Notes: generated by a model not told the origin, from the letters alone. A stretch of DNA of 64,000 nucleotides from JAJCYK01 sp965212195 (GCA_965212195.1 CBDBUW010000010.1:620001-684000), one strand, 5' to 3'. Shown: positions 52,780 to 62,386, numbered from the stretch's first letter. Numbers and translations are program-made.

Positions 52780-54018
52780 CTATTTTTCAGCGACCAACAA
52801 CTCTTCGTCGAGTTGAGTAGTGAGTGTTAATATTGCAGCCGAGGTACAAAATACCGGACTGGTGATGCAATGATGTCCACTCCAACTGCCATCATTATTC
52901 TGTATCTTGGACAAACGGTCACCCATGCCGGTGTCCCACTCATTCCATGCTTCCCCGCCGGTAATGATCAAGGATTCACTGGTAAGCATATAACTCAAGA
53001 ACTCCTCACCGCCATTGTTGCCAAAACCAGCCAGCACGCTTTCATCTTGTAATTGACGGGTGGTGGTGCGGTTTTTCTCATAAGCTTCCGCCAGGTATTC
53101 TGCTTCATCCTCGGACATCTGCAGTTCCTTTAGTGTCTCCTTAGAGACGGTGGCACCGCGCTGTAATCGGCCTTCCTTACGGGCTTTTTCTACCAATTGT
53201 TCCGCTTTGCGGGCATCCCGGGCGGTGGCTCTCTGGTTACCGGCTATGGTATACAATTGGATTCCGGCGGCATCATCGGTTTTAACAGCAGGTGCTGCAC
53301 TTCCGGATACCACCACATTGTCCGTCTGGTATTTTTTGGCCTTATTGAATACAGCATCATCGGTATCAAGTCCTTGTATCCGCGCGCTTTCCAAAGCATT
53401 GAAAGCAGCGGCAGACTGCAATACTCCAGCCCATCCGCCTCCGGACCAACCACCGTTCCCTTGTTGACTCATCTCAAGTTTCCGAATACAAGTTTGCAGG
53501 GATCGTTTTACGGACGACTCCAGAGCATCTCCCTTAGCTTCAGATAATACCCGCCCCAGAAATTGAGCAGTAATGGCCACGTCGATGTTCTGTCCCAGCT
53601 TAACTTGCGGTTGTGTACCTTGTATTTCCGTAATTTGGGCGCTGTTATAGTCACTACCGTCTACTACTCCCATCAGGTATTTCGCGGCCTTCCTAACCTG
53701 TTGGCGGTAGGGTCCACTAGTAAGGTCACTGCCGGCTCGTATCAAAGCCAGGCCGGCAAAGGCTGTGGTAGCAGGATCACCGGCTACTGCTCCCGGATCC
53801 CGGATATCTTGGCGGGCATGACTGCCGGCACCCCAGGAGCCATCCTCCTGTTGAGCGGCGGCCAACCAGGCCAAACCTCTATTCACCACTGCATCCTGGC
53901 CATCCACCTGGATATCGCTGGAGTTCCAAGCGGGAACAGCAGCCAGAATGATCCAGCATACACCAACAGCGCTTAAAATCTTTATTCGCTTCATGTTCAT
54001 TTTCGTTTTAGTTTTCAT
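52780..54018 (-). CDS. Secreted prenyltransferase/squalene-oxidase-repeat toroid
   Basis: A 412-residue paralogous toroid with a Sec signal (AVPAWN region). Repeats include QQEDGSWGAG, QQGNGGWSGG and QNNDGSWSGH. The middle (residues 245-320) is charged and coiled-coil-like. No catalytic Asp motif is seen. Its start directly abuts the vWA stop codon, so coexpression is very likely. It may bind the vWA protein or a cell-wall ligand. Confidence 0.82.
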   Translation of the reverse strand: MKTKTKMNMKRIKILSAVGVCWIILAAVPAWNSSDIQVDGQDAVVNRGLAWLAAAQQEDGSWGAGSHARQDIRDPGAVAGDPATTAFAGLALIRAGSDLTSGPYRQQVRKAAKYLMGVVDGSDYNSAQITEIQGTQPQVKLGQNIDVAITAQFLGRVLSEAKGDALESSVKRSLQTCIRKLEMSQQGNGGWSGGGWAGVLQSAAAFNALESARIQGLDTDDAVFNKAKKYQTDNVVVSGSAAPAVKTDDAAGIQLYTIAGNQRATARDARKAEQLVEKARKEGRLQRGATVSKETLKELQMSEDEAEYLAEAYEKNRTTTRQLQDESVLAGFGNNGGEEFLSYMLTSESLIITGGEAWNEWDTGMGDRLSKIQNNDGSWSGHHCITSPVFCTSAAILTLTTQLDEELLVAEK

Positions 54019-55911
54019 TTAGTTTTTTGCCAATAGCTCACCTGATTGAATCAGCCGGATGAATTCCGCACGGTAACCTTCCCGGTCTTCTCCTTGAGCG
54101 GAACGGGCCCACTGTTCTACTAGATGGTAGTTGGCGTTACCTTTAAACTCTGAGTCACGCAACAACATACCGAAACCGGCTACCGCAGCACTCCACCTGA
54201 AATTATCTGAGGTTTTATCCCATTTAGTCACGTTCGTGGAAACTTCATGTACTATTAATTGACTCCTGGTACCCTTCGGCTGCTTGTATCGCAGTTTTAA
54301 GGTCATCAGGTCCTTGGATTTAACTGCATGCTGCTTAATCGACTGGTTTTGGTATTTCAATTCGTCCACCGACTTGATATAAGGGGACTCACCCTGATAG
54401 TCAGCAGGGATAATTTCATAAAGGGCGGTTACCGTATGTCCGGAGCCCAGTTCGCCCGCATCTTTTTTGTCATCATTAAAGTCTTCGTCTTGCAACATGC
54501 GGTTTTCATAACCCAGCAGACGGTAGGCTTTGACCTGTGCAGGGTTGAATTCAATCTGCAGTTTTACATCCTTAGCGATGGTAAACAGCGTGCCGCCGAA
54601 CTCGCTGACCAATACTTTCTTGGCTTCCAGGGCATTGTCGATGTAGGCATAATTACCATTGCCCTTGTCCGCCAGGATCTCCATTTTCGAATCCTTGTAA
54701 TTACCCATGCCAAATCCCAGAACCGTTAAGAAGACTCCTTTTTCCCGCTCTTTCTCGATAAGACGCTCCATCTCGGCGTTGCTGGAAGCTCCGATATTAA
54801 AGTCTCCATCAGTGGCTAGGATCACCCGGTTATTTCCATTGGAGACAAATTGTTCTTCGGCTAGCTTATAGGCTAGTTTTATTCCGGCACCACCTGCGGT
54901 AGATCCACCAGCTTGCAGTTTCTCCAAAGCATCCATGATAGTCTGTTGCCGGTCTCCGGCGGTGGGCGACAATACCACACCTGCAGCTCCCGCATAAACT
55001 ACTATCGAAACCTTGTCCTGAGCTCTTAACTGCTTGGTCAGCATTTTAAAAGCGGTTTTCAGCAAACCCAGCTTATTAGGTGAGTTCATGGAACCTGAAA
55101 CATCGATCAAAAACACCAGGTTACTGGCCGGCAGATTATCCATAGGGATCTTCTTGCCCTGCAAGCCGATATGCAAAAGATAATGGCCTTCATTCCAGGG
55201 TGACGTGGAGAGTTCCGTGTTCACAGAGAAAGGATGCTCTGCTGAAGGTCGCTTATAGTCATAACTGAAATAATTCACCAATTCCTCAATGCGTACGGCA
55301 TCTTTGGGTGGGTTTTGGCCCTGCTGCAAGAATCGACGCATATTGCTGTACGAAGCAGCATCCACATCAATGGAAAAGGTGGATAGCGGCTGTTTGGTAG
55401 GTTCTAGAAAACCGTTTTCGCGAATAGCCGTGTATTCCTCAGTATTGAACGGTTGTGGTTGCCGGTCGTATCGGTGCCCGTAACTGGCGTCATTGGCCGG
55501 TGCCCAGTTCCAAGCATTATTCCTTCTTTTGCCCTTGCGAGTGACACTATAAGACAATGCCTTCCGTTCCATTACAGGAGCCTCTCCAGAGATCACGATT
55601 TCACTCAACTGGGCCACATCTGTAGTTAAGTACACATCAATAACCCTTTTCTTTCCAACAGTAATCTCTTTATTAACATATCCGATAGTACTGAACATTA
55701 GAGTTACCCCTTCTGAAGGCACTTCCAGGCTATATTTCCCGTTAATGTCAGTAACAGCACCTGTAGTGGTACCTTTAATCATTACATTGACCCCGGGGAG
55801 TGTATAATTATCTTCTTGGCTGTATACAGTTCCGCTGATGGTGATGGAAGTGGAAGTTGGTGTCCAGGCCATCAGCAACAGCATCCATATAGTGATCATA
55901 ATTTGTTTCAT
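54019..55911 (-). CDS. vWA (YfbK-type) protein with CarboxypepD_reg domain
   Basis: A 630-residue exported protein. After a signal peptide (to about residue 21) come a CarboxypepD_reg-like sandwich (about 24-105), a basic linker with AWNW (133-136), the YfbK N-terminal segment (TFSIDVDAASYSNMRRF), a von Willebrand A domain with MIDAS D270-x-S272-x-S274, and a DUF3520 C-terminus. Similar proteins bind ligands through a metal site. It heads the minus operon and is divergent from an ECF sigma/anti-sigma pair that carries the same CarboxypepD_reg fold. Confidence 0.9.
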   Translation of the reverse strand: MKQIMITIWMLLLMAWTPTSTSITISGTVYSQEDNYTLPGVNVMIKGTTTGAVTDINGKYSLEVPSEGVTLMFSTIGYVNKEITVGKKRVIDVYLTTDVAQLSEIVISGEAPVMERKALSYSVTRKGKRRNNAWNWAPANDASYGHRYDRQPQPFNTEEYTAIRENGFLEPTKQPLSTFSIDVDAASYSNMRRFLQQGQNPPKDAVRIEELVNYFSYDYKRPSAEHPFSVNTELSTSPWNEGHYLLHIGLQGKKIPMDNLPASNLVFLIDVSGSMNSPNKLGLLKTAFKMLTKQLRAQDKVSIVVYAGAAGVVLSPTAGDRQQTIMDALEKLQAGGSTAGGAGIKLAYKLAEEQFVSNGNNRVILATDGDFNIGASSNAEMERLIEKEREKGVFLTVLGFGMGNYKDSKMEILADKGNGNYAYIDNALEAKKVLVSEFGGTLFTIAKDVKLQIEFNPAQVKAYRLLGYENRMLQDEDFNDDKKDAGELGSGHTVTALYEIIPADYQGESPYIKSVDELKYQNQSIKQHAVKSKDLMTLKLRYKQPKGTRSQLIVHEVSTNVTKWDKTSDNFRWSAAVAGFGMLLRDSEFKGNANYHLVEQWARSAQGEDREGYRAEFIRLIQSGELLAKN

Positions 55912-56030
55912 GGTGATTGCTTTTTTATGGGTAGGATGCAGGCTTCAGGGATATTCCATAAATAGCGGTTACTTTTTTTTATTTTGAGGATTACATTGTC
56001 AGAAGGCCGCTACCTCAGTAACTTAAAGAG

Positions 56031-56588
56031 ATGTTTCTTCACTCCCACTCGTCCATTACCAAACTTGATGACGGGGAATTGCTAACTAAATACCGTGATT
56101 CTCAGGATCTTCAGGTATTGGGAGTGCTGTACCATCGGTATATGCACTTAGTTTACGGTGTATGCCTGAAGTACCTGACACATGAGGAAGACAGCAAGGA
56201 TGCGGTCATGCAGATCTTCGAAAAACTCATTACCGCTGTCAACCAACAAGACATCGAAAATTTCAAATCCTGGCTATATGTGGTTACTAAAAATCATTGC
56301 CTAATGGAGCTCCGTCGACGCAAGAAAGAACAAAACCTAAAAGAAAATGCCCAGGCAGTTATGGAAATAGCCGGAGATCCGCATCCTAATGGTGAAGAAA
56401 AAGAAGCGGAGTTAGCCCGGGCATTATTAAATTTACCTGAGCATCAAAGAACATGTCTGGAACTGTTTTATTATCAGGATAAAAGCTACCAGGAAATTGC
56501 CCGAGAAACCGGCTACGAATTAAAAAAAGTAAAAAGTTATATTCAAAACGGTAAAAGAAAATTGAAAGGGCTGATAAACCGTGAGTGA
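56031..56588 (+). CDS. ECF-type RNA polymerase sigma factor
   Basis: A 185-residue sigma factor. Region 2 (residues 28-100: YHRYMHLVYGVCLKYL, DAVMQIFEKL, FKSWLYVVTKNHC) and region 4 (LPEHQRTCLELFYYQDKSYQEIA) are intact. Its stop overlaps the GTG of the anti-sigma-like gene by 8 nt. Region 4 carries a helix-turn-helix (YQEIARETGYELKKVKSYI). It probably controls this locus. Confidence 0.9.
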   Translation: MFLHSHSSITKLDDGELLTKYRDSQDLQVLGVLYHRYMHLVYGVCLKYLTHEEDSKDAVMQIFEKLITAVNQQDIENFKSWLYVVTKNHCLMELRRRKKEQNLKENAQAVMEIAGDPHPNGEEKEAELARALLNLPEHQRTCLELFYYQDKSYQEIARETGYELKKVKSYIQNGKRKLKGLINRE

Positions 56589-57999
56589 ATTTGAATCATA
56601 TGAAAAGGGTCCTCTGACCCATCTGACCCCAGAGCTCATGCAGGCTTACTTGCAGAACACCCTGCCTGATGACCTGCGGTTACGGGTGCAAACCTACCTG
56701 GATGAAAACCCCTTTGATGCTGAGGCTATGGAAGGACTGGTGTCAGTCCAAGACCATATGGCCGGGGATTTACAAGACTTAGAACACCGGTTGAATAAGA
56801 AGGTTGCTCCCCCAATAGGCCGTTCCACACGGATTTGGTGGCGCATGGCTGCTGTGATTCTAATATTGGCGTTATCGGGTGTGGTGTTGTATTATCTCAC
56901 CCCCGTAACCAATTCAGGTGAGGAACTGGCGGTCGAGCAGGAACTCTTGGAGGACCTACCGGAACCACCTGCTTCCGAGCCGGAATCTGCTTTTGGTCAA
57001 ACTAAAGAATCTGCTACTCTTGATGCCGGTGATACTGGAAGATCCCAAGCACAGGAAGCAGAAGCCCAAATTTCCAAAAACCGGGACCGTGACGATGGTC
57101 CATCGCCTGAGGCTACCATAGATCATAGCAGCACTCTGGCAGAAAGCAAAACAGATGAAAAGTTAGGGGAGGATGATATAGCCAACGCCCCCGACATAGC
57201 CGATGCCGCAGAAGATGTTGATCAATATGATACGGAGGAGCAGTTAGAGACTGTTCCTGCCGAGCGCAGTGCAGCACCCCAGAAAATATCGGCCAAGTCC
57301 CAGCCCTACAAGAAAGACGGCTACCTCAGTTTAGGAGATACCGCACAAATCCCCTATGAATTCAAAGTGGTGGTGGGCAAGGTGACTAGCTACCAAACCG
57401 GCAGTCCGGTGGCCGGTGCCAATGTGACTATTAAGGGTACTAGTATCAATACGTTTTCCGACCAGAACGGCTTCTTTCATTTTGAAGCTCCCCTCGACGC
57501 GCAATCACTGGTCAGCACCAATGCGGGATTCACTAGCAGTGAAGTGGCTATAAGCGAAGAGGCCCAAATTGATGTAGTATTAAACGAAAATGCAAGGGCC
57601 TCTCAGGCAATGGGTAACAAAGCCAAAGAAGCACGTAAACAAGAGTCCGCCTGGAATTGGCCCTCAGAAGATGAGGGAGCCGCGTTGTCCCGCGACGCCA
57701 GTCCGCTTCCCCAAGCCCAGCCACCTACCGACATGGATCGTTTTCTCCGGGAAAACACCCAATATCCCCAACGTGCACAGGAACTGGGCATAGAAGGTGA
57801 AGTAGTAGTAACTTTTACGGTATTGGCCGATGGGTCATTAATCGACTTCAAAATCTTGAAGAACCTGGGGTTCGGCTGTGATGAGGAAGCCGTAAAAGTC
57901 TTACAAAATGGCCCCCGCTGGACACCCGCAGAATTGAATGGAAAAACCCTTCCATCCCAAGGACAATTCTCCGTTACCTTCCCTCCTGCTGCCCAATAA
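56581..57999 (+). CDS. Membrane anti-sigma-like protein with CarboxypepD_reg and TonB C-terminal domains
   Basis: A 472-residue protein with a GTG start at 56581. A cytosolic zinc-free anti-sigma-like segment (LTPELMQAYLQNTL ... AEAMEGL) is followed by one membrane helix (87-107), a long acidic, low-complexity linker (110-245), a CarboxypepD_reg domain (262-337), a basic linker with AWNW (357-360) and a TonB C-terminal domain (about 380-472). It may hold the sigma factor at the membrane and sense or contact an outer-membrane receptor in the periplasm. Confidence 0.85.
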   Translation: MSEFESYEKGPLTHLTPELMQAYLQNTLPDDLRLRVQTYLDENPFDAEAMEGLVSVQDHMAGDLQDLEHRLNKKVAPPIGRSTRIWWRMAAVILILALSGVVLYYLTPVTNSGEELAVEQELLEDLPEPPASEPESAFGQTKESATLDAGDTGRSQAQEAEAQISKNRDRDDGPSPEATIDHSSTLAESKTDEKLGEDDIANAPDIADAAEDVDQYDTEEQLETVPAERSAAPQKISAKSQPYKKDGYLSLGDTAQIPYEFKVVVGKVTSYQTGSPVAGANVTIKGTSINTFSDQNGFFHFEAPLDAQSLVSTNAGFTSSEVAISEEAQIDVVLNENARASQAMGNKAKEARKQESAWNWPSEDEGAALSRDASPLPQAQPPTDMDRFLRENTQYPQRAQELGIEGEVVVTFTVLADGSLIDFKILKNLGFGCDEEAVKVLQNGPRWTPAELNGKTLPSQGQFSVTFPPAAQ

Positions 58000-58112
58000 T
58001 AGTAGGCTGCTAAATTGAACTTTTTACGGTTTTTTTATTAATGATTGTAGATTTTTTTCCCTAAAACCGCCAGAATTTCACTATATTGAAGCCTGGTGAA
58101 ATAACACGTTGG

Positions 58113-58685
58113 ATGGACATACAACTTTTGCCGGAATGGGTTGGAATTAAGCGCAGGGACGAATCTTCTCTTCTCCAAAAATATCGGCACTCTAAGGATC
58201 TCACTTATTTGTTGGAGTTGTACGAACCCTATATGTATCTGGTCTACGGTCTAGCTTATAAAATTGTAAAAGAACCCAATCAGAGTCAGGAGATTGTCTA
58301 TAGTATATTCAAGAAATTAATTAAGGAAGTACCAAAACAGGAAATACGCGTTTTCAGCTCGTGGCTTTATGCCCTAACCCGGGATTTTTGCTTCACCTGG
58401 CGATCGCGTACCCGTGCCAAGAAGGACGAATTTGTTGCTTTAGGCAGTGATACCAGAACCCCTATTACCTTCTACGACAAGGATGATGAGTCCTTTGAGG
58501 AAGAGATCAGCCAGCTGGAAAATGAAATAAAGAACCTGAAAAGCGAGCAGGAAAAATGTCTCAATCTGTTCTTCAAAGAACAGAAATGTTTCCAAGAGAT
58601 CGCGGAAATTACCGGCTGGGATATTCTATTGATTAAACGGCATATCAGGAACGCTAAAAAGAGTATCAACGTATATCAGGAATAG
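58113..58685 (+). CDS. ECF-type sigma factor, second copy
   Basis: A 190-residue paralogue of the sigma factor at 56031 (YEPYMYLVYGLAYKI against YHRYMHLVYGVCLKY; FSSWLYALTRDFC against FKSWLYVVTKNHC). Region 4 is present (EQEKCLNLFFKEQKCFQEIAEITG). It starts at ATG 58113; an upstream TTG at 58086 is possible. The sequence is more divergent than the first copy. Confidence 0.82.
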   Translation: MDIQLLPEWVGIKRRDESSLLQKYRHSKDLTYLLELYEPYMYLVYGLAYKIVKEPNQSQEIVYSIFKKLIKEVPKQEIRVFSSWLYALTRDFCFTWRSRTRAKKDEFVALGSDTRTPITFYDKDDESFEEEISQLENEIKNLKSEQEKCLNLFFKEQKCFQEIAEITGWDILLIKRHIRNAKKSINVYQE

Positions 58686-58699
58686 TCATCAAAGGTAAA

Positions 58700-59518
58700 T
58701 TGCCCCATAACAATTGCAACCGGCACCTTACCCAGGAATTGAGCAAACAATACCTGAGCGGAAACCTCACCCCTCGCGAGATGTACCTGGTGGAAGATCG
58801 TTTGTTAGAAAGCGATTTCTACTTTGAAGCTATGGAGGGTCTGGAACAAGTGCCCTGGGATCGTTGTCAGCAAGCCGTTGATGAGGCCTCCCAAACCATC
58901 CATGAAAACTTTAAGATCAAGAAGCGTTCCCGATTTTCTCAGAACCAAATTATAATGGCCGCCGTGGCCCTTATGGCTATTGGGCTAGGGACATTCTGGA
59001 TCATCAACAGCAATTCAGGCAAGCCTATGGACCTGTCAACTGAGTCCAACGCCCCGGGGGAAACAGAGGTTATTGAAAAAAAGAACTTTCCAGAGGGTGA
59101 AGGTGAAATTCAGGCCACTGACAGCAGCTCCACGTCATCTGCATCATCCAGTGATTCCAGAATCCCGGCACAGGGTGAAGATGAAACAAATAGGCAAATA
59201 ACGGGGCCTGCTCAGAGCTCCCCAAGCCCTAAGACGGCAGTAGGTGGTCCCATCGCTGTAGGGCGTATAGTAGACACCCGGGGGGATGCTTTAGAAGGTA
59301 TTTTAGTGAGCGCCTCTGGGGAAAAAGATTACACCGATGAGAGCGGATACTACGCTCTGAGAATTACACCCGGCACTACCACCATTATGCTTGAGCATCC
59401 CGATTTTAATCTGCAATTTGAAGTAGATACCAGTGAAAATTGGGAAATTGTGGTGAACGTTGAACAAAAAGAGATAATCGAGCAGTACCCAATTAATACC
59501 GGAAATCGATTTAAGTGA
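58700..59518 (+). CDS. Membrane anti-sigma-like protein, second copy, CarboxypepD_reg only
   Basis: A 272-residue protein starting at a TTG at 58700, preceded by AAAGG 5 nt upstream; no ATG is available in frame before the conserved N-terminus. The cytosolic part (LTQELSKQYLSGNL ... FYFEAMEGLEQ) parallels the first copy, with a membrane helix at about residues 88-105, a Ser-rich linker and a CarboxypepD_reg domain (about 185-255). The TonB domain and the AWNW linker are absent. It overlaps the next gene by 4 nt (ATGA). Confidence 0.8.
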   Translation: MPHNNCNRHLTQELSKQYLSGNLTPREMYLVEDRLLESDFYFEAMEGLEQVPWDRCQQAVDEASQTIHENFKIKKRSRFSQNQIIMAAVALMAIGLGTFWIINSNSGKPMDLSTESNAPGETEVIEKKNFPEGEGEIQATDSSSTSSASSSDSRIPAQGEDETNRQITGPAQSSPSPKTAVGGPIAVGRIVDTRGDALEGILVSASGEKDYTDESGYYALRITPGTTTIMLEHPDFNLQFEVDTSENWEIVVNVEQKEIIEQYPINTGNRFK

Positions 59519-59946
59519 TGAAAGTCACATGGTTAATTATTGCTGTCATCTATTGCGTGACCTGGTCCTTACCAGCGCAGAACGCTCAGGACCTGGAAGG
59601 AATATGGTTGCGGGGTGACAAGAAAAACTACAAGGTGGAGATGTACCCCTGTGGGGACGAGTATTGCGGTAAGATCATTTGGCTTAAAGACCCTAATGAT
59701 GAACAAGGTAAACCCAGGACTGACAATAACAATCCGGACCCCTCAAAAAGGGGAAAGCCCTTAATGGGCCTGGACGTGCTTATTGGGTTCAAGTTTGATG
59801 GTAAAGCCTGGAAGGGAGGGAAAATCTACAGCTTCAACCGAGGCAAGTACTATGATGCACAAATAAAGATGAAAGAGGAAAAACTGTACCTCACCGTTTC
59901 CATACTTTTTTTTTCCAAAACCTATACCTGGGTAAAACCGGAATAA
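59515..59946 (+). CDS. DUF2147 family secreted protein
   Basis: A 143-residue protein with a Sec signal (SLPAQNAQ, cleavage about 22) and a full DUF2147 lipocalin-like domain: DLEGIWLRGD, CGDEYCGKIIWLKDP, GKAWKGGKIYSFNRGKYYDA. Its biochemical role is unknown; members are common in Proteobacteria and Bacteroidota. The start overlaps the preceding gene by 4 nt. Confidence 0.88.
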   Translation: MMKVTWLIIAVIYCVTWSLPAQNAQDLEGIWLRGDKKNYKVEMYPCGDEYCGKIIWLKDPNDEQGKPRTDNNNPDPSKRGKPLMGLDVLIGFKFDGKAWKGGKIYSFNRGKYYDAQIKMKEEKLYLTVSILFFSKTYTWVKPE

Positions 59947-59947
59947 C

Positions 59948-61516
59948 ATGGATGGTGTTCTAGAATTTTTGGCGCAAATCCCCTGGTGGAGTTATCTGGT
60001 TTTGGTGATGGTACTCATTGCTCTCAAGGATGTTTTCAATAAGGAGCATACTATCAAACATAACTTCCCGATAGTAGGACACCTTAGGTATCTGCTAGAA
60101 TCTATCGGGCCGGAACTGCGACAATACATCGTAGCTAACAACAGAGAAGAACTTCCCTTCAACCGCCGACAGCGGTCCTGGATCTATGCTTCATCCAAAC
60201 AGGAAAACAATTATCAGGGATTTGGTACGGATCAAGACCAGCATATGCCGGGATTTGTGTTTATCAACCCCACTATGATCCCGTATGCTGTTCCTCAAGG
60301 ACACCCCAATCAACTGGATCCCTCCTTCTGCCCTTGCGCCAAGGTAATGGGCGCAGGCCGTAGGCGCAGACCTTTTCGCCCCTCAAGTATTATCAACGTA
60401 AGTGCGATGAGCTTTGGGTCGCTATCGGCCCGAGCAGTGGCCTCCTTAAATCAAGGCGCTCTCAAGGCCCACTGCTACCACAATACGGGTGAGGGTGGCT
60501 TATCACCGTATCATTCGCATGGCGCTGACGTGGTATTTCACTTTGGTACGGGATATTTTGGGATTAGAGATGAACACGGTAATTTCAGCATGCATCGCTT
60601 GATAAAATTAGTGGACGACAACCCATTTATCCGGGCCATTGAAGTAAAACTCTCCCAGGGAGCTAAACCCGGTAAAGGAGGTGTTCTGCCCGCCAAAAAG
60701 ATCACTCGTGAAATCGCTGACATCCGTCATTTGCCTATGGGCAAAGACGTTTTATCTCCCGCGTATCATACAGCTTTCAGCACTATTCCCCAACTTGTGG
60801 ATTTCATTGAAGACATCGCCGAGCATACCGGACTCCCCGTAGGCATCAAATCAGCGGTTGGGAAAATGGAGATGTGGGAAGAGCTGGCACTAATTATGAA
60901 AAATACCGGCAGGGGTCCTGACTTCATTACCGTTGATGGAGGTGAAGGCGGCACCGGAGCAGCACCTCCCTCTTTTGCAGATCATGTAGCACTCCCTCTG
61001 ACCTACGCCTTTACCGATGTTTATAAGCTTTTAAAAGAACACGACGTGTTGAATAACTTGGTGCTTTGCGCCTCTGGTAAATTAGGTTTGCCTGCTCATT
61101 CCATGATGGCTTTTGCCATGGGTGCGGATGTGATCAATGTGGCCCGGGAAGCTATGATGTCCATCGGCTGTATCCAAGCACAGATTTGTCATACCAATCG
61201 TTGCCCTTCGGGAGTAGCCACCCAGAACAAATGGCTGCAAAGCGGCATAAACGTCCCGTACAAAGCCGACCGGTTTTACAACTATGTCAAGACCCTGAGA
61301 AAAGAAATATTGGAAATCACCCACAGTTGTGGGTATGAGCACCCCTGTCAGCTTACCATGATCGATGTAGATCTTAGTATGGGTGATAATAACTTTACCA
61401 AAACTCTGAAAGACGCGTACAATTATAACAAAAACTCCGTACCTTTTTCTGGAATGAAACATCTGAAAGAGTGCGAATACCTGGGAGGAGCTTACCAAAC
61501 TTCAGCTAAAGCATAA
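59948..61516 (+). CDS. Membrane-anchored FMN-binding glutamate synthase-like enzyme
   Basis: A 522-residue protein with one N-terminal membrane helix and a glutamate synthase FMN/central-domain barrel. FMN-site segments (INVSAMSFGSLS, FITVDGGEGGTGAAPPSF) and the 3Fe-4S Cys set in GCIQAQICHTNRCPSGVATQ are present; the amidotransferase and small subunits are not. Archaeal-type/GltB2-like enzymes of this kind probably make glutamate or reduce an unknown substrate. It lies 1 nt after the DUF2147 gene. Confidence 0.88.
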   Translation: MDGVLEFLAQIPWWSYLVLVMVLIALKDVFNKEHTIKHNFPIVGHLRYLLESIGPELRQYIVANNREELPFNRRQRSWIYASSKQENNYQGFGTDQDQHMPGFVFINPTMIPYAVPQGHPNQLDPSFCPCAKVMGAGRRRRPFRPSSIINVSAMSFGSLSARAVASLNQGALKAHCYHNTGEGGLSPYHSHGADVVFHFGTGYFGIRDEHGNFSMHRLIKLVDDNPFIRAIEVKLSQGAKPGKGGVLPAKKITREIADIRHLPMGKDVLSPAYHTAFSTIPQLVDFIEDIAEHTGLPVGIKSAVGKMEMWEELALIMKNTGRGPDFITVDGGEGGTGAAPPSFADHVALPLTYAFTDVYKLLKEHDVLNNLVLCASGKLGLPAHSMMAFAMGADVINVAREAMMSIGCIQAQICHTNRCPSGVATQNKWLQSGINVPYKADRFYNYVKTLRKEILEITHSCGYEHPCQLTMIDVDLSMGDNNFTKTLKDAYNYNKNSVPFSGMKHLKECEYLGGAYQTSAKA

Positions 61517-61520
61517 GCGT

Positions 61521-62386
61521 ATGCGAATAATGAGGCTCACCGATCAGACCAGGATAGAGTTCCGCAAGGACCTGTGGCCCTCCTCCGAATGGCGTAGAAA
61601 GATCTTTATCGTGATCTTTGGTACCGATACCCACGCTGGAAGAAATTTTGACATTGCCTTGTTATGGGCTATTCTGCTCAGTATCGTGGCTGTTATGTTG
61701 GAAAGTGTGGATCATATACACGAGCGCTATGGGAATATTCTGCGGATTGCAGAATGGATTTTTACTGGACTGTTCACCATAGAATATCTGGCCCGCATTA
61801 TTTCGATTCGAAAGCCATTATATTATGCATTCAGTTTTATGGCATTATTGACTTTATCTCAGTTATTCCCACATACTTGGCACTATTTTTTACCGGAGGT
61901 CAGTATCTTATGGTGATCCGGGCCCTACGCCTGTTACGGATTTTCCGGATTCTGAAATTATCCCGTTACATGGGCGAAGCCAGTACCCTGGTTTCAGCTT
62001 TAAAGGCTAGTCGGCATAAGATCACGGTATTTTTGGGTGCTGTTTTCACTATTGTAATAGTAATGGGGACGATGATGTATATGATTGAAGGTGGAGATAA
62101 CGGGTTTACCAGCATACCTCGAAGTGTATATTGGGCCATTGTGACTTTGACCACAGTGGGATATGGCGATATCGCACCCCAAACGGTATTGGGACAGACA
62201 TTAGCCTCAGTAATCATGGTTATGGGTTATGCCATTATAGCTGTACCCACCGGAATAGTGACAGCCGAGATAACCATGGCCCAAAAGCAAAGGCCTAGGC
62301 TGAGATGTAGCAAATGTGGAATGGAAAATCATACCCCTGAGGCCACTTATTGTCATAAATGTGGAAATAAACTTAATCAGAATTGA
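61521..62386 (+). pseudogene. Voltage-gated K+ channel gene with a one-base frameshift
   Basis: Two overlapping frames together encode a complete six-helix Kv-type ion channel of about 288 residues. Frame one runs from ATG 61521 to about 61838 (S1-S2, ending ISIRKPLYYAFSF); the other continues from 61838 (YGIIDFISVIPTYL, S3) through an Arg-rich S4 (VIRALRLLRIFRILKLSRY), the pore TTVGYGD, S6 and a C-terminal zinc ribbon (CSKCGMEN, CHKCGNKL). The junction is at a T4 run (61835-61838), where one extra T would restore the frame. It is either a real inactivation, a sequencing error or, less likely, a slip site. Confidence 0.85.

Noticed and set aside
61521..62386. Two separate genes for the ion channel frames.
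   Set aside because: Each part alone lacks needed helices, and together they give one family-like protein, so one broken gene is the simplest explanation.
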